Assembly: GCA_905221605.1 (NCBI GenBank)
Contig: CAJNDS010002770.1
Location: 115,001 to 142,500 of the forward strand
Origin: Symbiodinium natans
Lineage: Eukaryota; Sar; Dinophyceae; Suessiales; Symbiodiniaceae
Length of the DNA: 27,500 bases
Reading direction: 5' to 3'
Positions 1 to 8,365 of the stretch are shown here, piece after piece. Under the pieces are notes generated by a model that saw only the letters and a list, made by a program, of their open reading frames with translations, was not told where the DNA came from and did not search any database. Made by a program: the position numbers and the translations under genes. Each line of letters starts with the position of its first letter. Within the stretch, counting starts at the first letter, position 1.

Positions 1-3
1 CCC

Positions 4-90
4 TTATAAAAAGGACCCCCAATATGGTAGCCCTAATGTCGTATGGCGCACGCAACCACACGTGCAAAATGGCAGGGTTGCGTTGGCAAG
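4..90 (-). CDS. Candidate terminal exon of a small Cys-rich protein (exon 3 of model 764-4)
   Basis: On the minus strand an acceptor ending CCTAACAG is followed by 28 open codons (starting LANATLPFCTCGCVRH) and a TAA stop six bases from the window edge. Entry phase 0 matches the phase-0 exit of the exon at 398-562, so the two join without a shift. The intervening intron (91-397) contains a telomeric array. The family is not recognised. The alternative frame is also open to the window edge, so the exon is supported only by splice phase and composition. Confidence 0.35.
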   Translation of the reverse strand, partial: LANATLPFCTCGCVRHTTLGLPYWGSFL

Positions 91-109
91 CTGTTAGGCT
101 TGCACAGAG

Positions 110-200
110 TTTAGGGTTTAGGGTTTGGGTTTAGGGTTTAGGGTTTAGGGTTTAGGGTTTAGGGTTTAGGGTTTAGGGTTTAGGGTTTAGGGTTTAGGGT
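110..200 (+). repeat. Interstitial telomeric array, TTTAGGG orientation
   Basis: About thirteen near-perfect TTTAGGG units, with one TTTGGG variant near the start. It lies inside the proposed second intron of model 764-4; read on the minus strand it is CCCTAAA close to the 3' splice site. A short copy recurs at 333-380. Confidence 0.95.
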
Positions 201-397
201 TGCAGAGTTGCAGAGTTGCAAGGTAGCCGATCCTGAATGCACGTCCCCATGTCTGCATTTGTCATTGTCACCAAAAACAGAACATGAACAGCAAAGGGAC
301 TGAATGGCTGTTCGCCTGTATGTCCGTGGTTCGTTTAGGGTTTAGGGTTTGGGTGTAGGGTTTAGGGTGTAGGGTTTACGAACCCAGAGGCAAATAC

Positions 398-562
398 CAT
401 GCTCAGCCGGGTTTTCATGGCGAGTCCCCCGACAATGACATGCGTGCATGAAATGTTTAAATAATTAGGCCTTTCAAATATTGCAAACACATGACAGGAA
501 ACTTGTATTTTTGTTGTAAACCAGCAGCAAAGAGGAAGACATGTAAACACTAAATAGCGGTT
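398..562 (-). CDS. Candidate internal exon, Cys-rich hydrophobic segment (exon 2 of model 764-4)
   Basis: A 165-base minus-strand exon of 55 codons lies between an acceptor ending ATATTTCACAG and a donor ATG|GTATTT. It starts NRYLVFTCLPLCCWF and carries six cysteines. Both ends are phase 0. It joins upstream to 722-764 across a 159-base intron that opens with GTAAGT, one of the best splice pairs in the window, and downstream to 4-90. Codon use is more AT-rich than in other islands. No known domain recognised; it could be a secreted or membrane segment. Confidence 0.42.
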
Positions 563-721
563 CTGTGAAATATGTGATCTTCACGGATCAACACGCCCAT
601 TCTTGCCCTCAAGGAACCCTATATACACTAAAGGCTGTAGGGTTTCGCTTTGAAACGTTCCAAACTCCCTAAGCCTACTAAACAAAGCCCTCAACTCTAA
701 ACCGCGACCCCGAAAACTTAC

Positions 722-764
722 AGGTCTCAATCGGAATGAGGAATTTGGGTACCCTACATGCTCT
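722..764 (-). CDS. Candidate micro-exon (exon 1 seen of model 764-4)
   Basis: This 43-base minus-strand exon is bounded by a strong acceptor (TTAAGCTTTTTCAG) and a consensus donor (CCT|GTAAGT). It enters with one base and exits in phase 0, encoding EHVGYPNSSFRLRP, and so fits the phase-0 exon at 398-562. The 5' part of the gene would lie upstream, in or beyond the tandem-repeat block at 765-950, and was not located. Confidence 0.42.
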
Positions 765-950
765 CTGAAAAAGCTTAAGGAGATATGAGGCACCTAATCC
801 TACTTCCCCCATCATCTCTGAAAAAGGGGCTTAGGGGGATATAGGGCCCTAATTCCCTCATTCCCTGCTCACTAAGAGCTTACTGTAGAAAAAGGGGTTA
901 GGGGGGATATGAGAATTCCCTCATTCCCTAGCAAGAGCCAGTAAGAAAAG
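765..950. repeat. Three diverged tandem copies of a ~60-bp unit
   Basis: The pattern CTGAAAAAGGGGCTTAGGG, then GGATAT, then CCTAATTCCCTCATTCCCT recurs at about 765, 816 and 884. A related dispersed piece lies at 6797-6850. It is not telomeric, though it is rich in TTAGGGGG-like strings. Confidence 0.6.
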
Positions 951-1031
951 TGCTCACTCTTCGGTCCCCTCCCTCCTCAGCCCAGGGTCGCATAGAATAG
1001 GGTTTCTTTGGGGGGGAGGTTTAGGCTTTGG

Positions 1032-1112
1032 GGTTTAGGGGGTTTAGGGTTTAGGGTTTAGGGTTTAGGGTTTAGGGTTTAGGGTTTAGGGTTTAGGGTT
1101 TAGGGTTTAGGG
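1032..1112 (+). repeat. Interstitial telomeric array, TTTAGGG orientation
   Basis: Eleven or so TTTAGGG units. On the minus strand it follows a short open island at 1137-1184, which has a GTAAGA donor-like site next to the array. Confidence 0.95.
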
Positions 1113-1349
1113 CTATTTTGCTCTTACAATCCTTGGAAGGATCGACCGAGGTGCCTTTCTTCTTCAAGGCTTGCCTGGCAGAGGGTCTAAGGCTCTAAGG
1201 GCTTCAGAGCGATTTCGGGCCTGCAGGTTAAGGCAAGGTCTAACCTGCGGTGTAGGGCTTATGGTTTAGGGTTGAGGGTGAGGGCTTAAGGATTGGGATG
1301 TTTAATGTGACCCGCTTGATTTTCAAAACAAAACGGGCTGGTCGTGAGC

Positions 1350-1394
1350 CTAATATGTCATCCTGTACTGCTCTCCCCTCAACAACTCGCTTGC
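1350..1394 (-). CDS. Candidate terminal exon (exon 3 of model 2149-1350)
   Basis: The acceptor CTAAGCCAG is followed by 14 codons (ASELLRGEQYRMTY) and a TAG stop on the minus strand. Entry phase 0 matches the phase-0 exit of exon 1535-1615, and the joined peptide continues a Gln/Glu-rich helix-like stretch. A competing frame stays open further (1280-1400, starting GKRVVEGRAVQDDILG), so the 3' end of this gene is uncertain. Confidence 0.35.
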   Translation of the reverse strand, partial: ASELLRGEQYRMTY

Positions 1395-1534
1395 CTGGCT
1401 TAGGGTTTTGGGCTTTATAGGGTTTGGTAACCGAGGACATGAAAGCGTATGACTACTGAGAAGTCAGAAAGGGAACGTGATCCCTGCAACCCCCTTCTAA
1501 CCCCCCCATAAACCCCCATAACCCCCCCTGTGAC

Positions 1535-1615
1535 CTGCTGGATTTCCTGCACTTGAGTTGGGATTTGGGCAAAGTCTTCTCTTCTAGCAGACCAGATACG
1601 AGAAACTTGCCGGTT
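1535..1615 (-). CDS. Candidate internal exon (exon 2 of model 2149-1350)
   Basis: An 81-base, 27-codon minus-strand exon with textbook borders: a pyrimidine-rich acceptor (CTTCCCTCATCCCCTGCTCAG) and a donor CAG|GTCACA. The peptide begins NRQVSRIWSARREDFAQ and ends QVQEIQQ, typical soluble-protein composition. Phase 0 at both ends. Upstream it fits exon 2064-2149, whose exit is also phase 0. The family is not recognised. Confidence 0.5.
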
Positions 1616-1671
1616 CTGAGCAGGGGATGAGGGAAGAAGGCCCCTCATTCCTCATTCAGAACCCACAAGTG

Positions 1672-2063
1672 AACCCTAAACCCCCAAACTCAAACCCTAA
1701 CTTCCTTAACCCAAAACACCAAGCCCTAAACCCTAACACCCTAACACCCTAACACCCTAACACCCTAACACCCTAACACCCTAAAACCCTCAAACCCTCA
1801 AACCCTCAAACCCTCAAACCCTCAAACCCTAAAACCCTCAAACCCTCAAACCCTAAAACCCTAGAACCCTAAAACCGAAAACCTTCCCCAAACCCCAAAC
1901 CCCAAAGCCTAAACCCCAAAACCGAGAACCCTCCCTAAACCCCAAAGCCTGAACCCTAAAAACCCTCGCACCCCTTAACCCTAAACCCTGAACCCTGAAC
2001 CCCAAACCCTAAACCCTAAACCCCAAACCCTCAACCCTCAACCCTAAACCCTAAACCCTGAAC
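1672..2063 (-). repeat. Degenerate CCCTAAA block with locally uniform variants
   Basis: Nearly 400 bases of telomere-derived sequence. Successive sub-blocks are dominated by different variants: CCCTAACA (about 1733-1785), CCCTCAAA (about 1792-1850), CCCTAAAA, then CCCTAAA/CCCTGAA. It fills the proposed intron between exons 2064-2149 and 1535-1615. Confidence 0.9.
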
Positions 2064-2149
2064 CCTTTTCCCCCCGAAGCCCTCCACATCCGAGTCCCAA
2101 GCTCCAAGTTCCATTCGACCTCCACACGTGCGATGCGTAGCTGTAGCCT
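2064..2149 (-). CDS. Candidate internal exon (exon 1 seen of model 2149-1350)
   Basis: The acceptor CCTAAGCCGCAG is followed by 86 bases: two bases, then 28 codons starting ATATHRTCGGRMELGAWD. The exon exits in phase 0 at AGG|GTTCAG, where the donor is the first telomere-like unit of the following block. It joins in frame to exon 1535-1615. Upstream coding sequence is probably in the 2240-2400 island, which is open on the minus strand, but I could not fix its borders. Confidence 0.4.
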
Positions 2150-2156
2150 CTGCGGC

Positions 2157-2218
2157 TTAGGGTTTAGGGTTTAGGGTTTAGGGTTTAGGGTTTAGGGTTT
2201 AGGGTTTAGGTTTAGGGT
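2157..2218 (+). repeat. Interstitial telomeric array, TTTAGGG orientation
   Basis: About eight TTTAGGG units, with a shortened last unit, immediately right of the exon island 2064-2149. With the CCCTAAA block on its left, that island has the CCCTAAA-island-TTTAGGG arrangement seen repeatedly in the window. Confidence 0.95.
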
Positions 2219-2549
2219 TCAGGTTTGGGGTTTGGGTCTGCGGTCCGTCATTTTGCAACGTGCAGGCTCTAGGCTGAGCGCAGGGATGCGGGGAATCACG
2301 CTGAAGCTGTAAAAGCGTTGGGAAATTGGAATTCAACAACATTGCGACGCTGCTGAAGAGAGACGTGTTTGTTGGGGAAGGAAGACAATGTGACAATGTG
2401 TGCAAACCATCATAGGATCCCTACACCCGAACTGAACCCTACGTAACCCCGAAACCCCGAACCCTGACTAGGACCAACACACACCAAAGGCCAACTACCG
2501 CAGGGGTTAGGGTTTAGGGCCTCAAGGGCTTAAAAGGGTTCTGAGGCCT

Positions 2550-2836
2550 TTACAGGGACTTAAAGGGCTTCAAGCGCTCGAAGGGCTTTAAGGGCTTTAA
2601 GGGCTCAGTGGGTTTAGGGAGCAGGGCCGAACAGCAAAGCCGAGGCCGGGGGGTGCTTCGGATCAAGAAGGCAGATTGAGTAGGTTGAGTGGTAACTAGT
2701 GGGTTGAAGGTATTGGGTTTAGGATTTAGGATTTGGTGTTGAGAGGTTAGAGTGTTTGCATGAGGTTTCCCTCGGGTTTCTTCAAGGGATTTCGACTGTT
2801 CAAAGCTGTGGGGAACCCTTGCCAGGGTCAGCACTT
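2550..2836 (-). CDS. Candidate terminal exon (exon 3 of model 3373-2550)
   Basis: The acceptor GGCGTTCGCAG is followed by two bases, 94 open codons and a stop on the minus strand. The first half has normal protein composition (VLTLARVPHSFEQSKSLEET); the second half contains telomere-derived Pro-Lys runs (LNPKPN) and a KPLKPF-like tail. The two-base entry matches the one-base exit of exon 2965-3019 and restores a Glu codon. The tail may be intronic or UTR; the true stop may lie elsewhere. Confidence 0.35.
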
Positions 2837-2964
2837 CTGCGAACGCCATAAACCCCAAACATCGTCTCACCCTCAACCCTAAACCCTGGAAAGCTTAGAC
2901 TGGACCGAGTACCACAAAAAGAACCGAAGAAACCTAAGCCCCCAAACCCCCAAGAAACCCAAAC

Positions 2965-3019
2965 CCGAAGAAAGCCCCGCGTCGAGAGCCGGATGACCCG
3001 CCAAGACCTCCAAAAGCCC
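2965..3019 (-). CDS. Candidate internal exon (exon 2 of model 3373-2550)
   Basis: A 55-base minus-strand exon bounded by acceptor CGCTAATTCAG and donor TCGG|GTTTGG, encoding GLLEVLAGHPALDAGLSS plus one base. Phase 0 in, phase 1 out. The donor is a telomere-variant unit. It fits exon 2550-2836 downstream and the short start exon 3350-3373 upstream. No family assigned. Confidence 0.42.
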
Positions 3020-3195
3020 CTGAATTAGCGAATGCGCCTGCACTTTAACGGTCTGCCTTCAGAGTCTCAGCCTGTTTTCTTAGGATTTTGGGCTTAGGGG
3101 CTTACAGAACCCTTGTGGGGCTTAAGAGCAGTAATCTACTCAAAACAGGCTTGGGATCCCAAACCCCAAGCCCGAAACCCTCATCCCTACTTAAA

Positions 3196-3295
3196 CTACT
3201 TGCTTGAGAACCCTCAACAATTTAAATTCTTCCTGATAAGGGTAATCTAAGGATTCTTGTCTCTTTTGATTTGGGGTTCTTAAGGCACATAGTAG
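3196..3295. mobile_element. ~100-bp inverted-repeat element, family B copy 1
   Basis: The ends are inverted copies: CTACTTGCTTGAGAACCC on the left and the complement of GGTTCTTAAGGCACATAGTAG on the right. The middle (ATTCTTCCTGATAAGGGTAA) matches the copy at 15365-15459. Size, inverted ends and lack of coding capacity fit a non-autonomous DNA transposon (MITE). It would lie inside intron 1 of model 3373-2550. No clear target duplication. Confidence 0.65.
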
Positions 3296-3349
3296 TACAG
3301 GCGATTTGGAGCTTCTGTATAGAGGATGCTAGGCGCGCAGCTCTCGCAC

Positions 3350-3373
3350 GTGGGCTCTCTCGGCCTCAGCCAT
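3350..3373 (-). CDS. Candidate start exon (exon 1 of model 3373-2550)
   Basis: ATG opens MAEAERAH, followed by a donor GTGCGA at phase 0, which fits the phase-0 entry of exon 2965-3019. The whole model would be 121 residues. Without the donor the frame runs only six more codons to TAG, so this is either a start exon as proposed or a short fortuitous frame. Confidence 0.25.
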
Positions 3374-3803
3374 CGGTCTCGAAGTTTAGGGTTTTGGGGT
3401 TGAGGGGGAACCCTAAACCCTAAAGGCCCTAATAGGCCCTAAAGGCCCCAATAGGCCCGAAAGACCCTCAGGGCCCTAAAGCCTCGTGGGGGTTCGACGA
3501 TCTTCGGGGGTGTAGATTTCAACCCCCCCCCCCGCCGCCGGTCTAGGGTTCAGGGTTCCAATAACAGGGAACAAGGGTTGGTTTAGTCAATTTAGGGGGT
3601 TTGGGGTTTATAGGGTCTAGAGTTTAGGGTTTATAAAAGGTTTAGGCAATTTAGGCAATTCGGCATTAAGAACAACAGTCCTTCGATAGTAGCGAACCCC
3701 AAATCCCCAAGCCTCACCCTACATACAGCCTTTTCCACCGAAACCTTAAACACCAAAACTCCGAACCTTAGACCCTAAAACCTAAACCCTCCACCCTAAA
3801 ACA

Positions 3804-3850
3804 CCTAAAAACCCTAAACCCTAAACCCTAAACCCTAAACCCTAAACCCC
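3804..3850 (-). repeat. CCCTAAA array next to an open island
   Basis: About six CCCTAAA units. The island to its right (3851-3930) is open on both strands: plus GRKLFSSCGLGRKSRFK with a CTCCAG acceptor, minus TEELAALEPGGRKGG ending at a GTTTAG donor. Strand unresolved. Confidence 0.9.
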
Positions 3851-4047
3851 CCTTTTCTCCCGCCGGGCTCCAGGGCCGCAAGCTCTTCAGTAGCTGTGGC
3901 CTTGGTCGAAAGAGCCGATTCAAAAGGCGGGTTTAAGGTTTAGGGTTTAGGGTGTCAGGTTTGGGGTTTAGGGTTTAGGGTTTCGGGTTTAGGGTTTAGG
4001 GTGGCTCATGGCCTTGTTAGGGCTTCGATTCTGGGGATAAGGGTGTC

Positions 4048-4104
4048 TCATGGCGTCTTCAAAGCTTCGTTGTTGGGCTTCAGGGTTGTAACATGCAGCG
4101 GGTA
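4048..4104 (-). CDS. Candidate terminal exon
   Basis: The acceptor AACTCTTCCTACAG is followed by 18 codons (YPLHVTTLKPNNEALKTP) and a TGA stop on the minus strand, entry phase 0. The phase fits the exon candidate at 4701-4798, which exits in phase 0. Intervening islands (4205-4590) would then be intronic. Product unknown. Confidence 0.35.
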   Translation of the reverse strand, partial: YPLHVTTLKPNNEALKTP

Positions 4105-4602
4105 CTGTAGGAAGAGTTTTCGACTTAAAACCTAAACCCTGAATACAAAACCCAGGCCCTGACCCTAAACCCTAAACCTTCTATCCGAACCCGAAAGAAT
4201 CCCCAAACCATAGTTTAGGGTGTAGGGGTTGTGGGATTCCGGGCTTCGGTGGTGGCTTTAGGGACTTCGTGGCTTCACCGTGCAGGTTTTCGGGTTTGGT
4301 TCGCAGTTTAGGGTCTAATTAATTATAGGGTTTATGGTGTAGAGTTTAGGGTTTAGGGTTTGGGGGTTTTGGGTTTCAGCTTGGTCAGCTGCAAGAAAGA
4401 ACGGAAACTGAACCCAGAAAGGCCCTAAACTCTAAACCCTGACCTGTTCTTCGAACTCCTCTAAACGCGGTATTTCGCTGTGGTTCCCGGTTCTGGGTTA
4501 AGGGTGTAGTGATGTCTCTCAGGGCAGCTGCATTGTCCCTTAGTGTGGGCACTTGATTGGGGAACCCTTGTATACCCCTTCTATACCCCAAAAAGCCCAG
4601 GG

Positions 4603-4702
4603 CCTAAACCCTAAACCCTAAACCCTAAACCCTAAACCCTAAACCCTAAACCCTAAACCCTAAACCCTAAACCCTAAACCCTAAACCCTAAACCCTAAAC
4701 CC
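4603..4702 (-). repeat. Interstitial telomeric array, CCCTAAA orientation
   Basis: About fourteen perfect CCCTAAA units. Together with the TTTAGGG array at 4822-4929 it brackets the 4703-4821 island, so the two arrays could pair as a long stem in a transcript of either strand. Confidence 0.97.
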
Positions 4703-4798
4703 ATACTGAGGGACCATGTTTACTGTCCTCAGACTTTCGGACACCTGGGCCTTCCGACAAGTTCAGCGCGGAGCTTTGCATCCTTGTGGGCACAAAGG
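4701..4798 (-). CDS. Candidate exon, strand ambiguous
   Basis: The minus reading gives two bases and 32 codons (starting FVPTRMQSSALNLSEGPG), exiting in phase 0 at TGG|GTTTAG. The plus reading of the same island (4732-4803) has even better splice consensus: acceptor TTTACTGTCCTCAG, donor GGC|GTGAGT, 24 codons starting TFGHLGLPTSSARSF. Only one can be real; transcripts would decide. I list the minus reading because neighbouring models run that way. Confidence 0.3.
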
Positions 4799-4821
4799 CT
4801 CGGCGTGAGTAGGCTGGTTTG

Positions 4822-4929
4822 TTTAGGGTTTAGGGTTTAGGGTTTAGGGTTTAGGGTTTAGGGTTTAGGGTTTAGGGTTTAGGGTTTAGGGTTTAGGGTT
4901 TAGGGTTTAGGGTTTAGGGTTTAGGGTTT
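4822..4929 (+). repeat. Interstitial telomeric array, TTTAGGG orientation
   Basis: About fifteen perfect TTTAGGG units, followed by degenerate TTTCGGG/TTGGGGG to about 4985. Confidence 0.97.
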
Positions 4930-5208
4930 CGGGTTGGGGGTAGGGCTTAGGGTTTTACGGCTTTGGGCTTAGGGGTTTTAGGGTATCTCGCAGCTGTCCT
5001 GAGCACCCCGTGGACCTTATCACATGTTTACCCCAGCCGAATTTCGGTCTAGGATTTAGGTTTAGTAACCCTAAACCCTAAAATCTAGTGCTGACTCATA
5101 TTTGGCGCTGGGCTGGAGCGTCCAAAAGTCCAAAAAGCCGCAAAAAACTAGGTTCGCCTGTAAAACAAAACTAGGGAGCAAGAGGACCATTCTCAAACTA
5201 GTTTCCTC

Positions 5209-5331
5209 AAGGGTTCATGTACCTATCCCTAAACCCCAAAACATAAGCCCCAAAAGCATATACTTTGGTTCCTATCTCATGGCTTTAGGGTGCGAATCTG
5301 CACCATACACTCTGTAGGTACATGGACCCTT
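5209..5331. mobile_element. Inverted-repeat element, family A copy 1 (with telomeric tract inside)
   Basis: Left arm AAGGGTTCATGTACCTAT and right arm complementary to AAGGGTCCATGTACCTA. The interior (CATATACTTTGGTTCCTAT, then GGCTTTAGGG) aligns with copy 2 at 10914-11005. Relative to copy 2 it has about 30 bases of CCCTAAA/CCCCAAAA sequence inserted right after the left arm. A plus frame of 71 codons crosses it and is probably fortuitous. Confidence 0.6.
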
Positions 5332-5417
5332 AGAGCGCTCATCATGAAAATAAGGGAATAGTGCTTAGGGATTTAGGGGTACTGCCGGGGCATTTGCTAG
5401 AATATTCAACCCCTGCT

Positions 5418-5525
5418 CACCCCAAACCCTAAACCCTAAACCCTAAACCCTAACCCCTAAACCCCTAAACCCCTAAACCCCTAAACCCCAAAACCCAAAA
5501 CCCCTAAACCCCTAAACCCTAAACA
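5418..5525 (-). repeat. CCCTAAA then CCCCTAAA array
   Basis: Canonical units followed by a run dominated by the 8-mer CCCCTAAA. It lies just left of exon 5534-5586. Confidence 0.93.
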
Positions 5526-5533
5526 TTAAAAAC

Positions 5534-5586
5534 CGGCGCGTCCTCGGAACTGTGTGCCTCGGCTTGCTGAAGTCGCTGTGCAGCCT
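5534..5586 (-). CDS. Candidate exon of a helical protein (downstream exon of pair 5735-5534)
   Basis: Two bases plus 17 codons (AAQRLQQAEAHSSEDAP) on the minus strand, between acceptor TGCTGTGACACGCAG and donor CCG|GTTTTT. Its two-base entry exactly completes the one-base exit of exon 5683-5735 to give a Glu codon. The joined peptide reads as a Gln/Ala/Glu-rich helix. A plus frame (5552-5752, many Phe/Leu/Trp) covers the same bases and is judged the shadow. Confidence 0.45.
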
Positions 5587-5682
5587 CTGCGTGTCACAGC
5601 AAGACGTGTTCAATTTTGGGTCTGTTGGGCTTATGTTCTGGTTCTTGGACTTTCTATGGGATCACGCCCCCATCTTAACTAC

Positions 5683-5735
5683 CTTCTTTGGGAACCATTT
5701 CGAGTCGGGTAAACATCATCGTGGCGGTATCGGCC
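5683..5735 (-). CDS. Candidate exon (upstream exon of pair 5735-5534)
   Basis: One base, 17 codons (ADTATMMFTRLEMVPKE) and one base on the minus strand, with donor GAAG|GTAGTT. The intron to 5586 is 96 bases, a plausible short algal intron. The two in-frame ATGs could instead be the start codon, since the acceptor (GGGGGTAG) is poor. Confidence 0.42.
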
Positions 5736-5841
5736 CTACCCCCTACACCTAAACCCTAATTAAACCCTTCGCCCGGGCGGGCGTAGTACAGGATCGCACC
5801 TTGCGCCCCCTAAACCCTAAGCCCCAAAGCCCCTACACCAG

Positions 5842-5958
5842 AAACACTAATAAATTGAGGCGTTTGAGGGCACCCAGCGTGTGGCCTGAGAGGTATACTC
5901 GGGGCTACTTGGAACTCCCCCAATCTTCAAATCATTCGAAACCAAGAAGAACTTCTAG
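5842..5958 (+). CDS. Candidate plus-strand exon
   Basis: The acceptor CCCCTACACCAG is followed by 38 codons (starting NTNKLRRLRAPSVWPERYTR) and a consensus donor TCTAG|GTATGT. The following 75 bases are strongly T-rich, as expected inside an intron. Exit phase 2. No partner exon identified. Confidence 0.35.
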
Positions 5959-7725
5959 GTATGTTCCTGCTAGTTGTTGTTGTTCTTTTTACTTTTTGTT
6001 TCTTGTTTTTTGTTCTTTTTTGGGGTTGGGGGGGCTAGGAAGGGGGGGGGGGGAGGCAAGCAGATCAGGGATGTGGGCCTGATCTTGGGTAGGGGGTAGG
6101 TTGGGTGCGGGCAGCATACCAAGGATTTGTTATGGAAAGTTCACACTAGCGTACATTCTGGTTGGCCGAGAGTATGTGTACATTTGAGGTGCATCGGTGT
6201 AGGGATTAGGTATAAGGCGGGGTCGTATAAGATCTCCTGAGAAACATGAACGCGACATTTTCTAAATAGGGGAACCCCTGTATATGTCCCGAAAATACTA
6301 TACTCCCCCTAAACCCTAAACCCTCAACCCTAAACCCAGAGGAAACTCCCACATTGAATCTTCACATGGCGGCCTCCTGGAGCTCTTCTGTAAGCTGATC
6401 CTCGACAGTCTTGGCGGCCTGGCACGCAACCCTAAACCCTAAACCCTCTAGGCTCTACGGTCAAGGGTTCAGGGTTTAGGGTTTGGGGTTTAGGGTTAGT
6501 TTAGGGTTTGGGGTTTAGGGTCCAGGCTCTCGCCCCACACATGACTCAAAAGGAAAGCATTACAATAACAAAAGGGCACAAAACCCCGAAGCCCCGAATG
6601 AACTAATCCCTCAATCCTAAACCCCTGCAACGCCGAAGCCCTAAGCCCCGTAGAAGCTAGCCTGAAAACCCTGCATCCCCAGACTGACTCCCCAGCCTCC
6701 CTGACCCTAGCCTCATCGCCTTCGACCCTAAAAACCCAAAAACAGCCCGCAAAAACCCGAGAAAATGAGGTACTCCATAAAACCCTTAAAATGGTATACA
6801 CAATATATAGGGGATTTAAGGTACCTGATTCCCCCATTCCCTGCTAAGAACTCTAAACCCTAAACCCTAAACCTTAAACCTTAAACCCTAAGCCCTGAAG
6901 CCCTTAAACCCTTACACCCAAAACCCAAACCAGTAGGATCAGCAACCAAGAAAATATGAAAAAAATGAAAACTCCGTGCCTCCAGTGCATCCGTAAGTTC
7001 CTCCGGGGCAGAAAGAGAGGATCCGCTTTGGGGGGGCTTCTAAAACCTAAACCCTAAACCCTAAACCCTATACCCTAAACCCTAAAACCTTATCCCTAGA
7101 CCAAACCCAAAAGGAGCATACTGAGCAGGATTTCGCAACGAACTGTCAGGCGACGGCTTTCGGAGAAGGGCAGACCCCTGGGTCAGAAAGGGAACCCTTT
7201 CCTGGCGTTTAGGGTTTAGGGGTTTAGGGTTTAGGGTTCAGGGTTCTGGGGTTTGCCATCTGACCAAAACCTTTGAAACTGAAAAACCCTAAAAGCTGAC
7301 CCCAAAATCCTAAACCACAAGCCCTAAACCCCAAACCCTCAGCTCTAAACCCCAAACCCCACAAGCTATAAACCCGGTAATAGCTTCGTTCACGCCGAGT
7401 ACCCGAACCCATTAAACCTCCCTAAACCCAACCCTAAATCCTAAACCCTAAACCCAGGCCCAAACCTCGGCAATGGCGGCAAGCTGATTGACCTGCTCCT
7501 GGTCAGGCACCCTATGAGCCCAAAGTTGGGGGGGGGGGGGAGGTTCCGACATAGGGTTTAGGGTTGGGGTTTAGGGTTTGGGGTTTGGGGTTTGGGGTTT
7601 AGGGTTTAGGGCCCCTTCTTGGAGCTGTGTTTTGAGGGTGCATAGGGGGTGAGGGGTCCAAAGAACTTGTTAGCGACACAATGCATACCATTGGCGTCTA
7701 AGGGCTTGGAGTTGCTAGGATCTAG
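5959..7725. other. Low-information stretch: degenerate telomeric blocks, poly-G, few supported exons
   Basis: Contains T-rich sequence, a G12 tract (6042-6053), short CCCTAAA and TTTAGGG blocks (6305, 6430, 6470, 6850, 7035, 7205, 7320, 7555) and a G13 tract (7528-7540). The longest frame is an ATG-started 113-codon minus frame (6496-6837) with many Val/Phe/Gly residues derived from decayed TTTAGGG. I would not call it a gene without expression evidence. Confidence 0.5.
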
Positions 7726-7834
7726 AACCAATTAAAACTGCACTTATAACTTATAACTCACTTATAAGTTTATAAGCCACTAAAGTGCCCGAATATGGTT
7801 ACAAGTACAGCTACAAGTGCAGTTATAATTGGTT
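7726..7834. mobile_element. 109-bp AT-rich inverted-repeat element, family D (single copy)
   Basis: The ends are 20-base inverted repeats with one mismatch (AACCAATTAAAACTGCACTT against AACCAATTATAACTGCACTT on the other strand). Inner arms also partly pair around CTTATAAGTTTATAAG. It contrasts with the GC-rich flanks. Size and structure suggest a MITE; no clear target duplication was found. Confidence 0.6.
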
Positions 7835-8048
7835 GAGAAGTACCATGAACCTCAAAGTACTGATCCGAAGGCCCAGCTTGCAGTGTTTGAGAGTAGGGAC
7901 AGTAGGGTCGTGTTTAGGGTTTGTAGGGCACAGGATGAACCACAAACCCTAAACTCCAAACCGTAAATGGCTCAAACCTGAGGAGCTGGGATCCTAAACC
8001 TCGTTTGCTCTCTCTCTCCCTCCCTCTCTCTCTCTCTTGTCTTTTCAG

Positions 8049-8092
8049 CGGCCGAGAGAGGAACAGGCTCTTGCACTAGCCCCCCATCATAG
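8049..8092 (+). CDS. Candidate plus-strand exon with strong polypyrimidine acceptor
   Basis: About 40 bases of CT-rich sequence end in TTGTCTTTTCAG (8008-8048), the best polypyrimidine tract and acceptor on the plus strand. The following 44 bases encode RPREEQALALAPHH and reach a donor CATAG|GTGGGA. Exit phase 2. A phase-compatible terminal exon could follow at 8150-8182 (GTPTFGAART then stop). Confidence 0.4.
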
Positions 8093-8300
8093 GTGGGAGG
8101 AACTGTGGGCAAGGCCACGTGGGCGTGAAATGCTTTGGAGCATCTCGGTGTAGGGGGACGCCAACGTTTGGCGCTGCCAGAACTTAGGGCTTTGGGGTCT
8201 TCGGGTTCGGGGGGGCGGGGGTGGGGGGCGGCGGGGGCGGGCTAAGTCGGGCTGATCGGGGTTAGGGGTTAGTGTTTAGGGCTTAGGGCTCAGACTTCAG

Positions 8301-8365
8301 GGTACGTAGTCACCTATCCTATCAAATTTGGCCTCTTGAGGCCTATTTTAGAAGAGAAGCCATAG
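8301..8365 (+). CDS. Candidate plus-strand terminal exon
   Basis: The acceptor GGGCTCAGACTTCAG is followed by two bases, 20 codons (YVVTYPIKFGLLRPILEEKP) and a TAG stop. Composition is protein-like; no family recognised. Its entry phase does not match the exon at 8049-8092 directly. Confidence 0.3.

Noticed and set aside
6496-6837. 113-codon ATG-started minus frame as a gene
   Set aside because: Mostly derived from decayed TTTAGGG (repeated G-F-R-V-like residues); no splice or domain support.
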